From NCBI RefSeq assembly GCF_024171785.1, contig NZ_JAMTCK010000012.1, positions 186,001 to 250,000 of the forward strand: 64,000 nucleotides of DNA, read 5' to 3'. The translations under genes were made by a program, and so were the position numbers. Source of the DNA: Goodfellowiella coeruleoviolacea. GTDB lineage: Bacteria; Actinomycetota; Actinomycetes; Mycobacteriales; Pseudonocardiaceae. Position 1 is the stretch's first letter. Every line of letters begins with the position of its first letter. This document shows, one piece after another, positions 25,517 through 33,396 of the stretch. Below the pieces are notes generated by a model. The model had not been told where the DNA came from. It searched no databases and worked only from the letters and a program-made list of their open reading frames with translations.

Positions 25517-26866
25517 ATGAGCGGCAGGGACAGCGGCGCGGCGCGGGCCGGTCGGGCCCGGCGCTGGTGGGCGCCGCTGGGCACCGCACTGCTGGACGTC
25601 CTGGTCCGGGCCGAGCAGCCGGCGCCGCTGGTGCCCGCGCGCTGGCCGCGCTGGACGGCCCGGCTGGTCTGGCTGGCCGCGGCCGGCTACGCGCTGGTGG
25701 TCAGCATCGTGGCCAGCGCCTGGTTCGTCGCCTGCCACGGGGCGCCGCCGTTCTGGCTGCTGATCTTCGCGCTCACCGCCGCGCCCATGCTGGTGTCGGT
25801 GCGCCGGCCGCTGGACGGCTGGTGGCTGGCCACGCTCGCGCTGCCGGTGCTGCGGCTGGTGCTGGCCACCCTGCCCGCGCCGGTGATCACGCCGCTGACC
25901 GCGTGGCAGTGGTGCGCCTACCTGCCGGTGCTGCTGTCCGTGGCGGTCCGGTACCGGGCCGGCGTCGTGGTCACCACCACCGGGTTCACCGTGCTGGCGC
26001 TGCTGGTGGTCCCGCCGCTGAGCGCCCAGCCGGCGCAGACCCTCGACATGGTGCCGTTGACCGCGGTGGCCCTGGTGGTCGTGGTGGCGCTCGGCTACAG
26101 CGTCGGCGCGCGCGGACGCATCCAGCAGGCCCTGCTGGTGCAGCAGCGGCGCTCCGAGCAGGCCCAGGCCGAGCAGGCCAGGCTGGCCGAGCGGGCGCGC
26201 ATCGCCAGGGAGATGCACGACGTGGTGGCCCACCACATGTCCATGATCGCGGTGCGCGGCGAGACCGCGCCCTACCGGATCGCCGACCTGCCCGAGGCCG
26301 GGCGGCAGGAGTTCGGCGAGATCGGCGCGGCGGCGCGGGCCGCCATGACCGACATGCAGCGGCTGCTGGGCGTGCTGCGCGGCACCGACCAGCCGGCGGA
26401 CCGGTCCCCGCAGCCCGGCCTGGCCCAACTGCCCGAGCTGGTGGCGACCACCCGGCGGGCCGGCGTGGACGTGCGGCTGGCCGAGGCGGGGTGGGCCGAG
26501 CTGGCGGCCGGCGTGCCCGAGGCGGTCGGCCTGTCGGCGTACCGGATCGTGCAGGAGGCGCTGACCAACGCGCGCCGGCACGCGCCCGGCGCCACCGTGC
26601 TGGTCGAGGTGCGGCGGCGGTCGGACGCGCTGGAGGTGGCCGTGCGCAACGGCCCCGGCGACGGCACACCCGCCGCCGGCCCCGGCCCCACCGACGGCCC
26701 CACGGACGGCCCCAGCGGTGGTCACGGCCTGGTGGGCATGCGGGAACGGGCCGCGCTGCACAACGGGTCGGTGCGCACCGGCCCCACCGACGACGGCGGC
26801 TTCGCCGTGCTGGCGAGGCTGGCGCTGCCCGCGCCGGTGGGACAGGGGGAGCAGTGGCAGCGGTGA
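25517..26866 (+). CDS. NarL-type sensor histidine kinase
   Basis: A 449-residue membrane kinase. After a short cytoplasmic stretch come about five transmembrane helices (residues ~48-200). A coiled-coil rich in Gln/Glu/Ala precedes the HisKA_3 motif RIAREMHDVVAHHMSMI with the phospho-accepting His. The HATPase_c domain includes IVQEALTNARRHAPG (N box) and GHGLVGMRERAALHNG (G box). Between them lies a Pro/Gly/Asp linker of PTDGP repeats. It phosphorylates the response regulator encoded next, with which it overlaps by 4 bp. The signal is unknown and probably membrane-associated, since there is no extracytoplasmic domain of size. Confidence 0.9.
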   Translation: MSGRDSGAARAGRARRWWAPLGTALLDVLVRAEQPAPLVPARWPRWTARLVWLAAAGYALVVSIVASAWFVACHGAPPFWLLIFALTAAPMLVSVRRPLDGWWLATLALPVLRLVLATLPAPVITPLTAWQWCAYLPVLLSVAVRYRAGVVVTTTGFTVLALLVVPPLSAQPAQTLDMVPLTAVALVVVVALGYSVGARGRIQQALLVQQRRSEQAQAEQARLAERARIAREMHDVVAHHMSMIAVRGETAPYRIADLPEAGRQEFGEIGAAARAAMTDMQRLLGVLRGTDQPADRSPQPGLAQLPELVATTRRAGVDVRLAEAGWAELAAGVPEAVGLSAYRIVQEALTNARRHAPGATVLVEVRRRSDALEVAVRNGPGDGTPAAGPGPTDGPTDGPSGGHGLVGMRERAALHNGSVRTGPTDDGGFAVLARLALPAPVGQGEQWQR

Positions 26867-27558
26867 TCAGGGTCGTCGTGGTGGACGACCAGGCCATGGT
26901 GCGCGAGGGGTTCTCCGCGCTGCTCAACGCCCAACCCGACATCGAGGTGGTGGGCACCGCCGAGGACGGCCGCGCCGCGGTCGGCCTGGTGCGCGCGCTC
27001 GCCGCCGCCGGCACCGGCCCGGACGTGGTGCTGATGGACGTGCGCATGCCCGAACTGGACGGGCTGGCCGCCACCCGGCTGATCCTGGACCACCCCGACA
27101 CCCCCGACGGCCAGCGGCCCAGGGTGCTCATGCTGACCACGTTCGACCTGGACGACTACGTCTACGAGGCACTGCGCGCCGGGGCCAGCGGCTTCCTGCT
27201 CAAGCACGCCTCCGCCGCCGACCTGCTCGCGGCCGTGCGGGTGGTGGCCGGCGGCGAGGCCCTGCTGGCCCCGTCGGTGACCAGGCGGCTGATCGAGGAC
27301 TTCGTCCGGGCCCAGCCCGTGGGCACGGCGGCGCGGGAACGCCCGGCCGAGCTGGCCGCGCTGACCGACCGCGAGACCGAGGTGCTCCGGCTGGTCGCGC
27401 AGGGCCTGTCCAACACCGAGATCGCCGGCCACCTGGTGCTGGCGGAGCAGACGGTGAAGACCCACGTCAGCCGGGTGCTGGGCAAGCTCGGCCTGCGCGA
27501 CCGGGCCCAGGCCGTGGTGGTCGCCTACGAGTCCGGTCTGGTCACCCCGGCCCGGTGA
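26863..27558 (+). CDS. NarL/FixJ-family response regulator
   Basis: A 231-residue regulator. The receiver domain has VVVVDDQAMVREGFSALL with the acidic pocket and VVLMDVRMPELDGLAATR with the phosphorylated Asp. The C-terminal LuxR HTH is LTDRETEVLRLVAQGLSNTEIAGHLVLAEQTVKTHVSRVLGKL (shown here in pieces: LTDRETEVLRLVAQGLSNTE, then the TVKTHVSRVL recognition helix). GTG at 26863 overlaps the kinase stop in GTGA; GTG 26854 would add three residues. The likely binding element is TACCCRGGTAGC found ahead of this operon and of the operon immediately downstream. Confidence 0.9.
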   Translation: MIRVVVVDDQAMVREGFSALLNAQPDIEVVGTAEDGRAAVGLVRALAAAGTGPDVVLMDVRMPELDGLAATRLILDHPDTPDGQRPRVLMLTTFDLDDYVYEALRAGASGFLLKHASAADLLAAVRVVAGGEALLAPSVTRRLIEDFVRAQPVGTAARERPAELAALTDRETEVLRLVAQGLSNTEIAGHLVLAEQTVKTHVSRVLGKLGLRDRAQAVVVAYESGLVTPAR

Positions 27559-27562
27559 GCGT

Positions 27563-27631
27563 GCTACCCGGGTAGCAGCGGAAAACCGCTACGCCAGCGG
27601 GACGATTCCGCCCGGGTCACCTTCCTAGCTT
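27563..27631 (+). promoter_or_regulatory. Matching promoter and palindrome before the hydrolase/acyltransferase operon
   Basis: GCTACCC-GGGTAGC (27563-27576) is a perfect 14-bp palindrome, followed by GCGGAAAA (27578-27585) and a -10-like TAGCTT (27626-27631). The geometry repeats that of the two-component promoter: palindrome centre to -10 is 56.5 bp in both. This makes the downstream operon the probable target of the response regulator. Confidence 0.65.
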
Positions 27632-27671
27632 CGCCTTCCGTCACCACCACCGGGACGGAAGGACAGCGGAC

Positions 27672-28616
27672 ATGGCGTGGACTTGGCGGGGCATCGCCGC
27701 ACTGGTGATCGGGCTGGCCACCGCGGTCGGCGCGCACCCACCGGCGACCGCGGACGTCGACGACCGGCCGAAGGGGATCGGCAACACCGACGGCGCGCCG
27801 ATCGCCGTGCGCTACCAGGCCAACCAGGACACCCTGGCGCGGCTGGCCACCGACCCGGCCACGCCGCCGGAGCTGGCCGCGATCGCCGCCCGGTGGCGGG
27901 GCGCGCAGGTGCTCGCCTTCGACCCGGCGGGCCGGGGCCGGCTGGCCGTGGTGCTGGGCGACCTGCACCGGGCCAGCAGCGTCGCCGTGGTCGTTCCCGG
28001 GTCCGATGTGGACCTCGCCAGGTTCGACAACCCGACCGCGCCGGAGCGCTCCCCGTACGGCATGGCCACCGCGCTGGCCAACGCCACGTCTGTCAACAGT
28101 GGACAGTCCAGAGTGGCTGTGGTGGCGTGGCTCGGCTACGACACGCCCGAGGGCGTCGGCCTGGACGCGGCCAGCGGCCGGCTGGCCGAGCGGGGCGCGC
28201 GCTCACTGGTCTCGTTCGTCGCCGGGCTGCGCACCGTGCTCGGCGACGCGGTGCCGATCCGGCTGTTCTGCCACAGCTACGGCACGGTCGTGTGTGGACT
28301 GGCCGCCGCGCGGACGCGGGTGGACGACATCGTGTTCACCGGCAGCCCCGGGGTGCGCGCCCGCACCGCGGCCGAGCTGGGCACCACCGCGCGGGTGTGG
28401 GCGGCCAGGGCGGACGACGACTGGATCGGCTGGGTGCCCAACATCCGCCTGGGCGACCTGGGGCACGGCACCGACCCCACCGACCCCGCGTTCGGCGCCC
28501 GCCGCTTCGGCACCGCCGGGGCGCACCGGCACGAGGACTACTACCGGCCGGGCACCGAGTCCCTGCGCAACCTGGCCCGCATCGCGCTGGGCGAGACCGC
28601 GGCGGTGCGCGCGTGA
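27672..28616 (+). CDS. Exported alpha/beta hydrolase, DUF1023-like
   Basis: A 314-residue protein. Residues 1-28 look like a signal peptide or anchor (WTWRGIAALVIGLATAVGA then HPPATA). The body resembles DUF1023 alpha/beta hydrolases of actinomycetes: SSVAVVVPGSDVDLARFDN, the elbow LFCHSYGTVVCGLA with Ser as nucleophile, and a C-terminal GAHRHEDYYRPGTESL with the probable catalytic His. Substrate unknown. The ATG at 27672 follows GGAAGGACAGCGGAC. It ends in a GTGA overlap with the acyltransferase, forming an operon under the putative response-regulator site. Confidence 0.78.
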   Translation: MAWTWRGIAALVIGLATAVGAHPPATADVDDRPKGIGNTDGAPIAVRYQANQDTLARLATDPATPPELAAIAARWRGAQVLAFDPAGRGRLAVVLGDLHRASSVAVVVPGSDVDLARFDNPTAPERSPYGMATALANATSVNSGQSRVAVVAWLGYDTPEGVGLDAASGRLAERGARSLVSFVAGLRTVLGDAVPIRLFCHSYGTVVCGLAAARTRVDDIVFTGSPGVRARTAAELGTTARVWAARADDDWIGWVPNIRLGDLGHGTDPTDPAFGARRFGTAGAHRHEDYYRPGTESLRNLARIALGETAAVRA

Positions 28617-29734
28617 ACGGGGGGACGGGCGTGACCGCCCAGCGCGAGCCGCTGGTGGACGTGATCCGGGGCATCGCCGTCGCCGGCGTGGTGCTGGGCC
28701 ACTGGCTGGTCACCGCGATCGTGGCCGGCCCCACCGGGTTCACAGTGGACAGTCCGCTGCGCTGGTCGCCGGGGCTGGCGCCGGTGAGCTGGCTGTTGCA
28801 GACCCTCGGCCTGTTCTTCGTGGCCGGCGGGTACGCGGCGGCCACCAGCCTGGCCGCGGCCAGGGCCAGGGGCGTTGCCGCGCCGCGCTGGTGGCTGCGG
28901 CGGCTGCGGCCACTGGTGGGCGCCGTGCTGGTGGTGGCGGCCTGCTGGGCGGCGGGCCTGGCCGTGCTGGCGCTGCGCGGATTGCCGCAGCAGACCGTGA
29001 GCACCGTGGCCCAGCTGCTGGTCAGCCCGCTGTGGTTCGTGCTGGTGCACCTGGCGCTGCTCGCGCTCACCCCGGTGGCGTGCTCGCTGGACCGGCGGCT
29101 GGGCCTGGCCGCGCCGGCCCTGCTGGTGGGCGTGGTGGCCCTGGTCGACCTGGCCGTGGGCACGGGGGTCGCGCCGGCCGCGCTGGGCTGGGTGAACCTG
29201 CTGGCGGCCTGGTGGGCGTCGTGGCAGTTCGGCGTGGGCCTGCGCCGGGTGCGCGGCCGGACCCTGCCGGCGCTGCTGCTGGCCGGTGGGGCCGGGCTGG
29301 GCGCGCTGCTGGTCGGCCTGGGCTACCCGGCCAGCGCGGTGGGCGTCACCGGCGCGGCCCGGTCCAACCTGTTCCCGCCGTCGCTGGCGGCGGTGGCACT
29401 GGCCGCGGCCCAGGTCGGCGCGGTGCTGCTGGCCGGACCGCGGCTGGCCCGCCTGGCCGCGAGCGGGCCGGGTGGCGCGGTGCTGCGCTGGGTGAACCGC
29501 CGGGCGCTGCCGGTGTTCCTGCTGCACCAGACCGCGCTGGTGAGCGTCACGCTGCTGGCCGGCGTGCTGGGGGCGCTGCCCGGCCTGCACCAGCCCCCGA
29601 CCGGGGCCGGCTGGGTGCTGGCCAGACTGGCCTGGCTGCCGGTGTTCGCGGCGCTGCTCGCCGGCCTGCTCCGGCTGTTCCAGCCCAGGTCACGCCGGGT
29701 TTCGCCGGAAACATCCCAAATGGTTGCGAGCTGA
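28613..29734 (+). CDS. Membrane acyltransferase, family 3 type
   Basis: A 373-residue integral membrane protein with about ten transmembrane helices. The N-terminal VDVIRGIAVAGVVLGHWLVT matches the 'R-x6-H' start of acyltransferase-3 proteins, where the conserved Arg and His are catalytic; LGLFFVAGGYAAATSLAAAR and the late FLLHQTALVS helix are also typical. Relatives transfer O-acyl groups to surface polysaccharides, lipids or antibiotics. Together with the hydrolase before it, it may edit an envelope acyl modification (inference). Start GTG 28613 or 28631. Confidence 0.82.
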   Translation: MNGGTGVTAQREPLVDVIRGIAVAGVVLGHWLVTAIVAGPTGFTVDSPLRWSPGLAPVSWLLQTLGLFFVAGGYAAATSLAAARARGVAAPRWWLRRLRPLVGAVLVVAACWAAGLAVLALRGLPQQTVSTVAQLLVSPLWFVLVHLALLALTPVACSLDRRLGLAAPALLVGVVALVDLAVGTGVAPAALGWVNLLAAWWASWQFGVGLRRVRGRTLPALLLAGGAGLGALLVGLGYPASAVGVTGAARSNLFPPSLAAVALAAAQVGAVLLAGPRLARLAASGPGGAVLRWVNRRALPVFLLHQTALVSVTLLAGVLGALPGLHQPPTGAGWVLARLAWLPVFAALLAGLLRLFQPRSRRVSPETSQMVAS

Positions 29735-29758
29735 GCCACCCGACCGCGACGAAGGCTG

Positions 29759-29775
29759 TTGCCAGGGACTGGCAA
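29759..29775 (+). promoter_or_regulatory. Nur-like box before the nickel transporter
   Basis: TTGCCA-GGGAC-TGGCAA (29759-29775) is a perfect 6-5-6 inverted repeat. The Streptomyces nickel regulator Nur binds TTGCAA-N5-TTGCAA-like sites, so this differs at one position per arm. It lies 73 bp before the NiCoT ATG and would repress uptake when nickel is sufficient. Confidence 0.6.
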
Positions 29776-29847
29776 GTACCACACTTTGCTGTCAGGGGCG
29801 GCGCGCACGGCGGACGGCGCCGCCGGCGGGACAGCAGGAGGACAGCC

Positions 29848-30966
29848 ATGAGCGTGGTCGCCGACCCGACGCCGGCCCCCACCCGGCTCGGCCGCCGCGA
29901 GTGGACCAACCTCGCCGGCATGGGCGGGTTCATCGCCCTGCTGCACGTGTTCGGCTGGGGCAGCCTGCTGTTCCTGGTCGTCCCGCACAACTACGACCTG
30001 GGCACCAGTGGCGTGTTCGGCGTCGGCCTCGGCGTGACCGCCTACACCCTGGGCATGCGGCACGCCTTCGACGCCGACCACATCGCGGCCATCGACAACA
30101 CCACCCGCAAGCTGATGCTGGACGGCAAGCGCCCGCTGTCGGTGGGCTTCTGGTTCTCCCTGGGCCACTCCAGCGTGGTGTTCCTGCTGTGCTTCCTGCT
30201 CGGGCTGGGGGTGCGCGCGCTGGCCGGCCAGGTGGCCGACGACTCGTCCACCCTGCACCTGGTCACCGGGCTGATCGGCACCCTGGTGTCCGGGGTGTTC
30301 CTGATGATCATCGGGATCATCAACCTGGTGGTGCTGCTGGGCGTGATCCGGGTGTTCCGGCAGATGCGCACCGGCCGGTTCGACGAGGCCGAACTGGAGC
30401 GCAAGCTCAACCAGCGCGGCTTCGCCAACCGGCTGCTGGGCGGGCTCACCGCGGCCATCCGCAAGCCGTGGCAGATGTACCCGCTTGGCCTGCTGTTCGG
30501 GCTGGGCTTCGACACGGCCACCGAGGTGTCGCTGCTGGTGCTGGCCGGTGGCGCCGCCGCGTTCAACCTGCCCTGGTACGCGATCCTGACCCTGCCGGTG
30601 CTGTTCGCCGCCGGCATGTGCCTGCTGGACTCGATCGACGGCTGCTTCATGAACTTCGCCTACGGGTGGGCCTTCGCCCAGCCGGTGCGCAAGGTCTTCT
30701 ACAACATCACCGTCACCGGCCTGTCCGTGGCCGTGGCCCTGGGCATCGGGCTGGTCGAGCTGCTCGGCCTGCTCGGTGAGGAACTGGGCGTCGAGTCCGG
30801 CCCGCTGGCCTGGGCCGCCGCCCTGGACCTCAACTACGTGGGCTACGCGATCGTCGGGCTGTTCATCCCGGTCTGGCTGATCGCGCTGGCGGTGTGGCGG
30901 TTCGGCCGGATCGAGCAGCGGTGGAGCACGCCAGTGGCCGCCGAGGAGGCAGCCCCCTCCCGCTAG
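29848..30966 (+). CDS. NiCoT-family nickel/cobalt permease
   Basis: A 372-residue membrane protein of about eight helices. The diagnostic TM2 metal motif GMRHAFDADHIAAIDN is intact, as are FSLGHSSVVF and GLGFDTATEV. NiCoT permeases take up Ni2+ and/or Co2+ with high affinity for urease, hydrogenase, Ni-superoxide dismutase or B12. A Nur-like box upstream favours nickel. ATG at 29848 has an AGGAGGACAG ribosome site. It follows the acyltransferase by 113 bp and has its own promoter region. Confidence 0.92.
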   Translation: MSVVADPTPAPTRLGRREWTNLAGMGGFIALLHVFGWGSLLFLVVPHNYDLGTSGVFGVGLGVTAYTLGMRHAFDADHIAAIDNTTRKLMLDGKRPLSVGFWFSLGHSSVVFLLCFLLGLGVRALAGQVADDSSTLHLVTGLIGTLVSGVFLMIIGIINLVVLLGVIRVFRQMRTGRFDEAELERKLNQRGFANRLLGGLTAAIRKPWQMYPLGLLFGLGFDTATEVSLLVLAGGAAAFNLPWYAILTLPVLFAAGMCLLDSIDGCFMNFAYGWAFAQPVRKVFYNITVTGLSVAVALGIGLVELLGLLGEELGVESGPLAWAAALDLNYVGYAIVGLFIPVWLIALAVWRFGRIEQRWSTPVAAEEAAPSR

Positions 30967-31027
30967 CGGTGCGGATCGGCCGGCGCGGCCGGGCGAGAGC
31001 CGGAAAGTCTCCCCCCAGCGAGCCCTC

Positions 31028-33283
31028 TCAGCGGGTCCGGATCGGCGGGCCTGGCCGGGTGAGCGCCCTGGGTGCCCGGCCACGCGAGCTGACCAGCACG
31101 GCCGTCAGCGCCACCGCGATGGTGCCGCCGTGCAGCAGCACCACGGCCGGGGCGACCGCCTCGGCCGGGTCGAACGCGAGCAGCGGCGGCAGGCAGGCGA
31201 ACGCGGTCAGCAGCCAGACCAGCCGGGGGTGGCGGGCACCGGCGTGCGCCACGTGCACCAGGTACCAGCCCAGCAGCACGTGGATGATGTTCTGCAGCGG
31301 GTCGACCGGCAGCACGACCAGGGTGGCGCTGCCGGCGAACCCGGTCACCACGAAGCCGAGGACGCCGAGCGTGCCGTAGAACGCGCCCAGCACGATGGCC
31401 AGCTGGCCGTGCCGGTCGCCTCGGCCGGCGGCGGTCAGGTGGTGGCCGGGGCCGCCGGCCTGGCGCAGCCCGTGCTGGTGGCGCTCGAAGTCGCGCAGCG
31501 CGACCAGCAGCGGCAGCGCCAGCAGGGTCAGCGCGGCCAGCCACAGCAGCCGGCCCGGCTGGCCGCCGTCACCGAGCACGCCGAACAGGCCCAGCACCAG
31601 GGTGAGGCCGATCAGGTAGGCCAGGTAGCTGGTCATCGGCACCGCGCGGACCAGGGTGATCAGCTGCCACGGCCGGTGCCGGCCCAGCCAGCCGACCAGC
31701 CGTCCGCGCACCGCGAGCACCAGGCACACCTGCGCCACGCCGAGCAGCAGCAGGCACGCCGTGGGCGGGTGCGGGCCGGTGTTGGCCTCGCCGGGCAGGC
31801 CCGTGGTGTCCCGGGGGAAACCGGGCAGGCTGAGCAGCGCGACCAGCACGACCAGGCTCAGCGCGGCGACGCCGGCCAGCAGCCGCCGGGACGGGCGGCG
31901 GGTGTGCTCGGTCGCGGTGTGGAAGCCGAGCTGGTGCAGCAGCAGCGCGGCCAGCAGCACACCGAGGTAGCCGGCCGCGCTCCACCCGGTGACCAGCTTG
32001 ACCGCGTCCGCGGCCAGCACGCCGGCGGTGAGCGCCGCGGACGTGCCCAGCCGGGCCCGCTGGTGCAGCCGGGCCAGCACCGGTGTGGCCACCACCAGCA
32101 CCAGGTACATGCCCAGCACCCACAGCGGCTGGGCCAGCAGCCGGCCCAGTTCGCGCAGCCGGTCGGTGGGCGCGTCGAGCAGGTCCAGCGGCACCGGCAG
32201 CAGCAGCCAGGCCAGCACGAACGCCAGCGCCGGCCGCAGCAGCCCGGCCACCCGGTGCGCCAGGTAGCGCGGGGCCGAGTGGCGGAGGCGGGCGCCGGCT
32301 GCGAGCGCGGTCCACCTCCTCCAGTCGGCGAGGTTGACCTGGCCGGCGGCGAAGAAGAAGACCGGGACGGCCTGCGACCCCCAGGCCAGCACCCACAGCC
32401 AGGTCGGGCCGGCGTCCAGCCAGTGCGCCACGGACAGCGCGGACTGGCCCAGCACCACCACGGCGAGGCTGGCCAGCAGCAGGAACGCCGGGTAGCGGGA
32501 CGGCTCGGCGGCCGGGTCGAGGGCGGGGTCGGTCGCCGGGGCGGCCGGGGTGTCGACGTCGCCGGGCCGCTGCCGGGCGGCCGGGGCGAGCGGCCGGCTG
32601 GACAGCCGGGCCAGCAGCAGCAGGATGATCGCGACCAGCCCGGACGCCCAGGACAGCACGGGTTCGTAGCTGGGCGGCCCCCACCGCTGCCGCCACGAGT
32701 TGAAGTCCATGCCGAACGTGTAGGCCGAGGCCACCACGTGGCACCACCGGCCGGAGTCCAGCGGGTTGATCTCGCACTGCGCGTGCATGTCCACGGACAG
32801 CTGGTGGTCCAGCTGCCGGCGCGCCTCCGGGCCCAGCGGCTGCCCCTTGTGCTGGGCGTAGCGCAGCAGGTCGTAGCCGAGGTCGTGGGCGCGACAGCCC
32901 ACGCCGTAGTCCCACCGGGTGTCGCCGTCCGGCCCGGAGCACCCGCCGCCCGGGTGGGTGGCCCGCAGGGTGCCGTCGGGCGCGCGCACCACCTGGGGGG
33001 TCACCTTGGTCACGGCGGTGAAGTCGGCCGGCAGGTCCGCCAGCGGGTCGCCGTCCGGTCGCGGGTGGGTGAGGTTGGTCACCGTGCGCTGCGCGGCGGC
33101 CACGTCACCGGTGAGCGGTTGGTCGGGAAAGGCGTGCAGCGGCCGGGACGCGATCACCCCGCAGGCCAGCACGGCCAGGCTGAGCAGGGTGAGCCGGAAC
33201 CAGGCCGGTAACCGCCCCAGCCATCGCAGACCCGGCCAGCTGTGCTGGTGCGGCTGGGGTGGCGGTCGGGGCGGGGTCCTCAT
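31028..33283 (-). CDS. Fusion of prokaryotic phospholipase A2, acyltransferase-3-like membrane domain and DUF4383
   Basis: A 751-residue protein with three parts. Residues ~25-48 are a membrane anchor. Residues ~65-200 resemble prokaryotic PLA2: GGCSGPDGDTRWDYG, then GCRAHDLGYDLLRY with the catalytic His-Asp pair, and further Cys residues for disulphides. Residues ~215-610 contain ~10 transmembrane helices with VPVFFFAAGQVNLADWRRW and a late PMTSYLAYLIGLTL helix, like acyltransferase-3 membrane proteins. Residues ~630-735 (VLGAFYGTLGVLGFVVTGF, NIIHVLLGWYLVHVA) match DUF4383. A phospholipid-cleaving head joined to a transferase-like membrane body suggests lipid remodelling (inference). The length is far above any single family. 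Confidence 0.72.
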   Translation of the reverse strand: MRTPPRPPPQPHQHSWPGLRWLGRLPAWFRLTLLSLAVLACGVIASRPLHAFPDQPLTGDVAAAQRTVTNLTHPRPDGDPLADLPADFTAVTKVTPQVVRAPDGTLRATHPGGGCSGPDGDTRWDYGVGCRAHDLGYDLLRYAQHKGQPLGPEARRQLDHQLSVDMHAQCEINPLDSGRWCHVVASAYTFGMDFNSWRQRWGPPSYEPVLSWASGLVAIILLLLARLSSRPLAPAARQRPGDVDTPAAPATDPALDPAAEPSRYPAFLLLASLAVVVLGQSALSVAHWLDAGPTWLWVLAWGSQAVPVFFFAAGQVNLADWRRWTALAAGARLRHSAPRYLAHRVAGLLRPALAFVLAWLLLPVPLDLLDAPTDRLRELGRLLAQPLWVLGMYLVLVVATPVLARLHQRARLGTSAALTAGVLAADAVKLVTGWSAAGYLGVLLAALLLHQLGFHTATEHTRRPSRRLLAGVAALSLVVLVALLSLPGFPRDTTGLPGEANTGPHPPTACLLLLGVAQVCLVLAVRGRLVGWLGRHRPWQLITLVRAVPMTSYLAYLIGLTLVLGLFGVLGDGGQPGRLLWLAALTLLALPLLVALRDFERHQHGLRQAGGPGHHLTAAGRGDRHGQLAIVLGAFYGTLGVLGFVVTGFAGSATLVVLPVDPLQNIIHVLLGWYLVHVAHAGARHPRLVWLLTAFACLPPLLAFDPAEAVAPAVVLLHGGTIAVALTAVLVSSRGRAPRALTRPGPPIRTR

Positions 33284-33396
33284 CGGCGAGACAGGTTACG
33301 GATTTGCCACGCGAGGTGACCAGTCGGGGTTTTCTTCACCGTGGCGGGTTCGGGGTGCCGTGCGACCGCCATCGCGCTGCGCCTACCGTGGAGGAC

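Noticed and set aside
29735-29847. Cobalamin riboswitch before NiCoT or cobD
   Set aside because: No B12 box (GCCACTG) or conserved cobalamin-aptamer core seen in either upstream region; a Nur-like box is a better fit for NiCoT.
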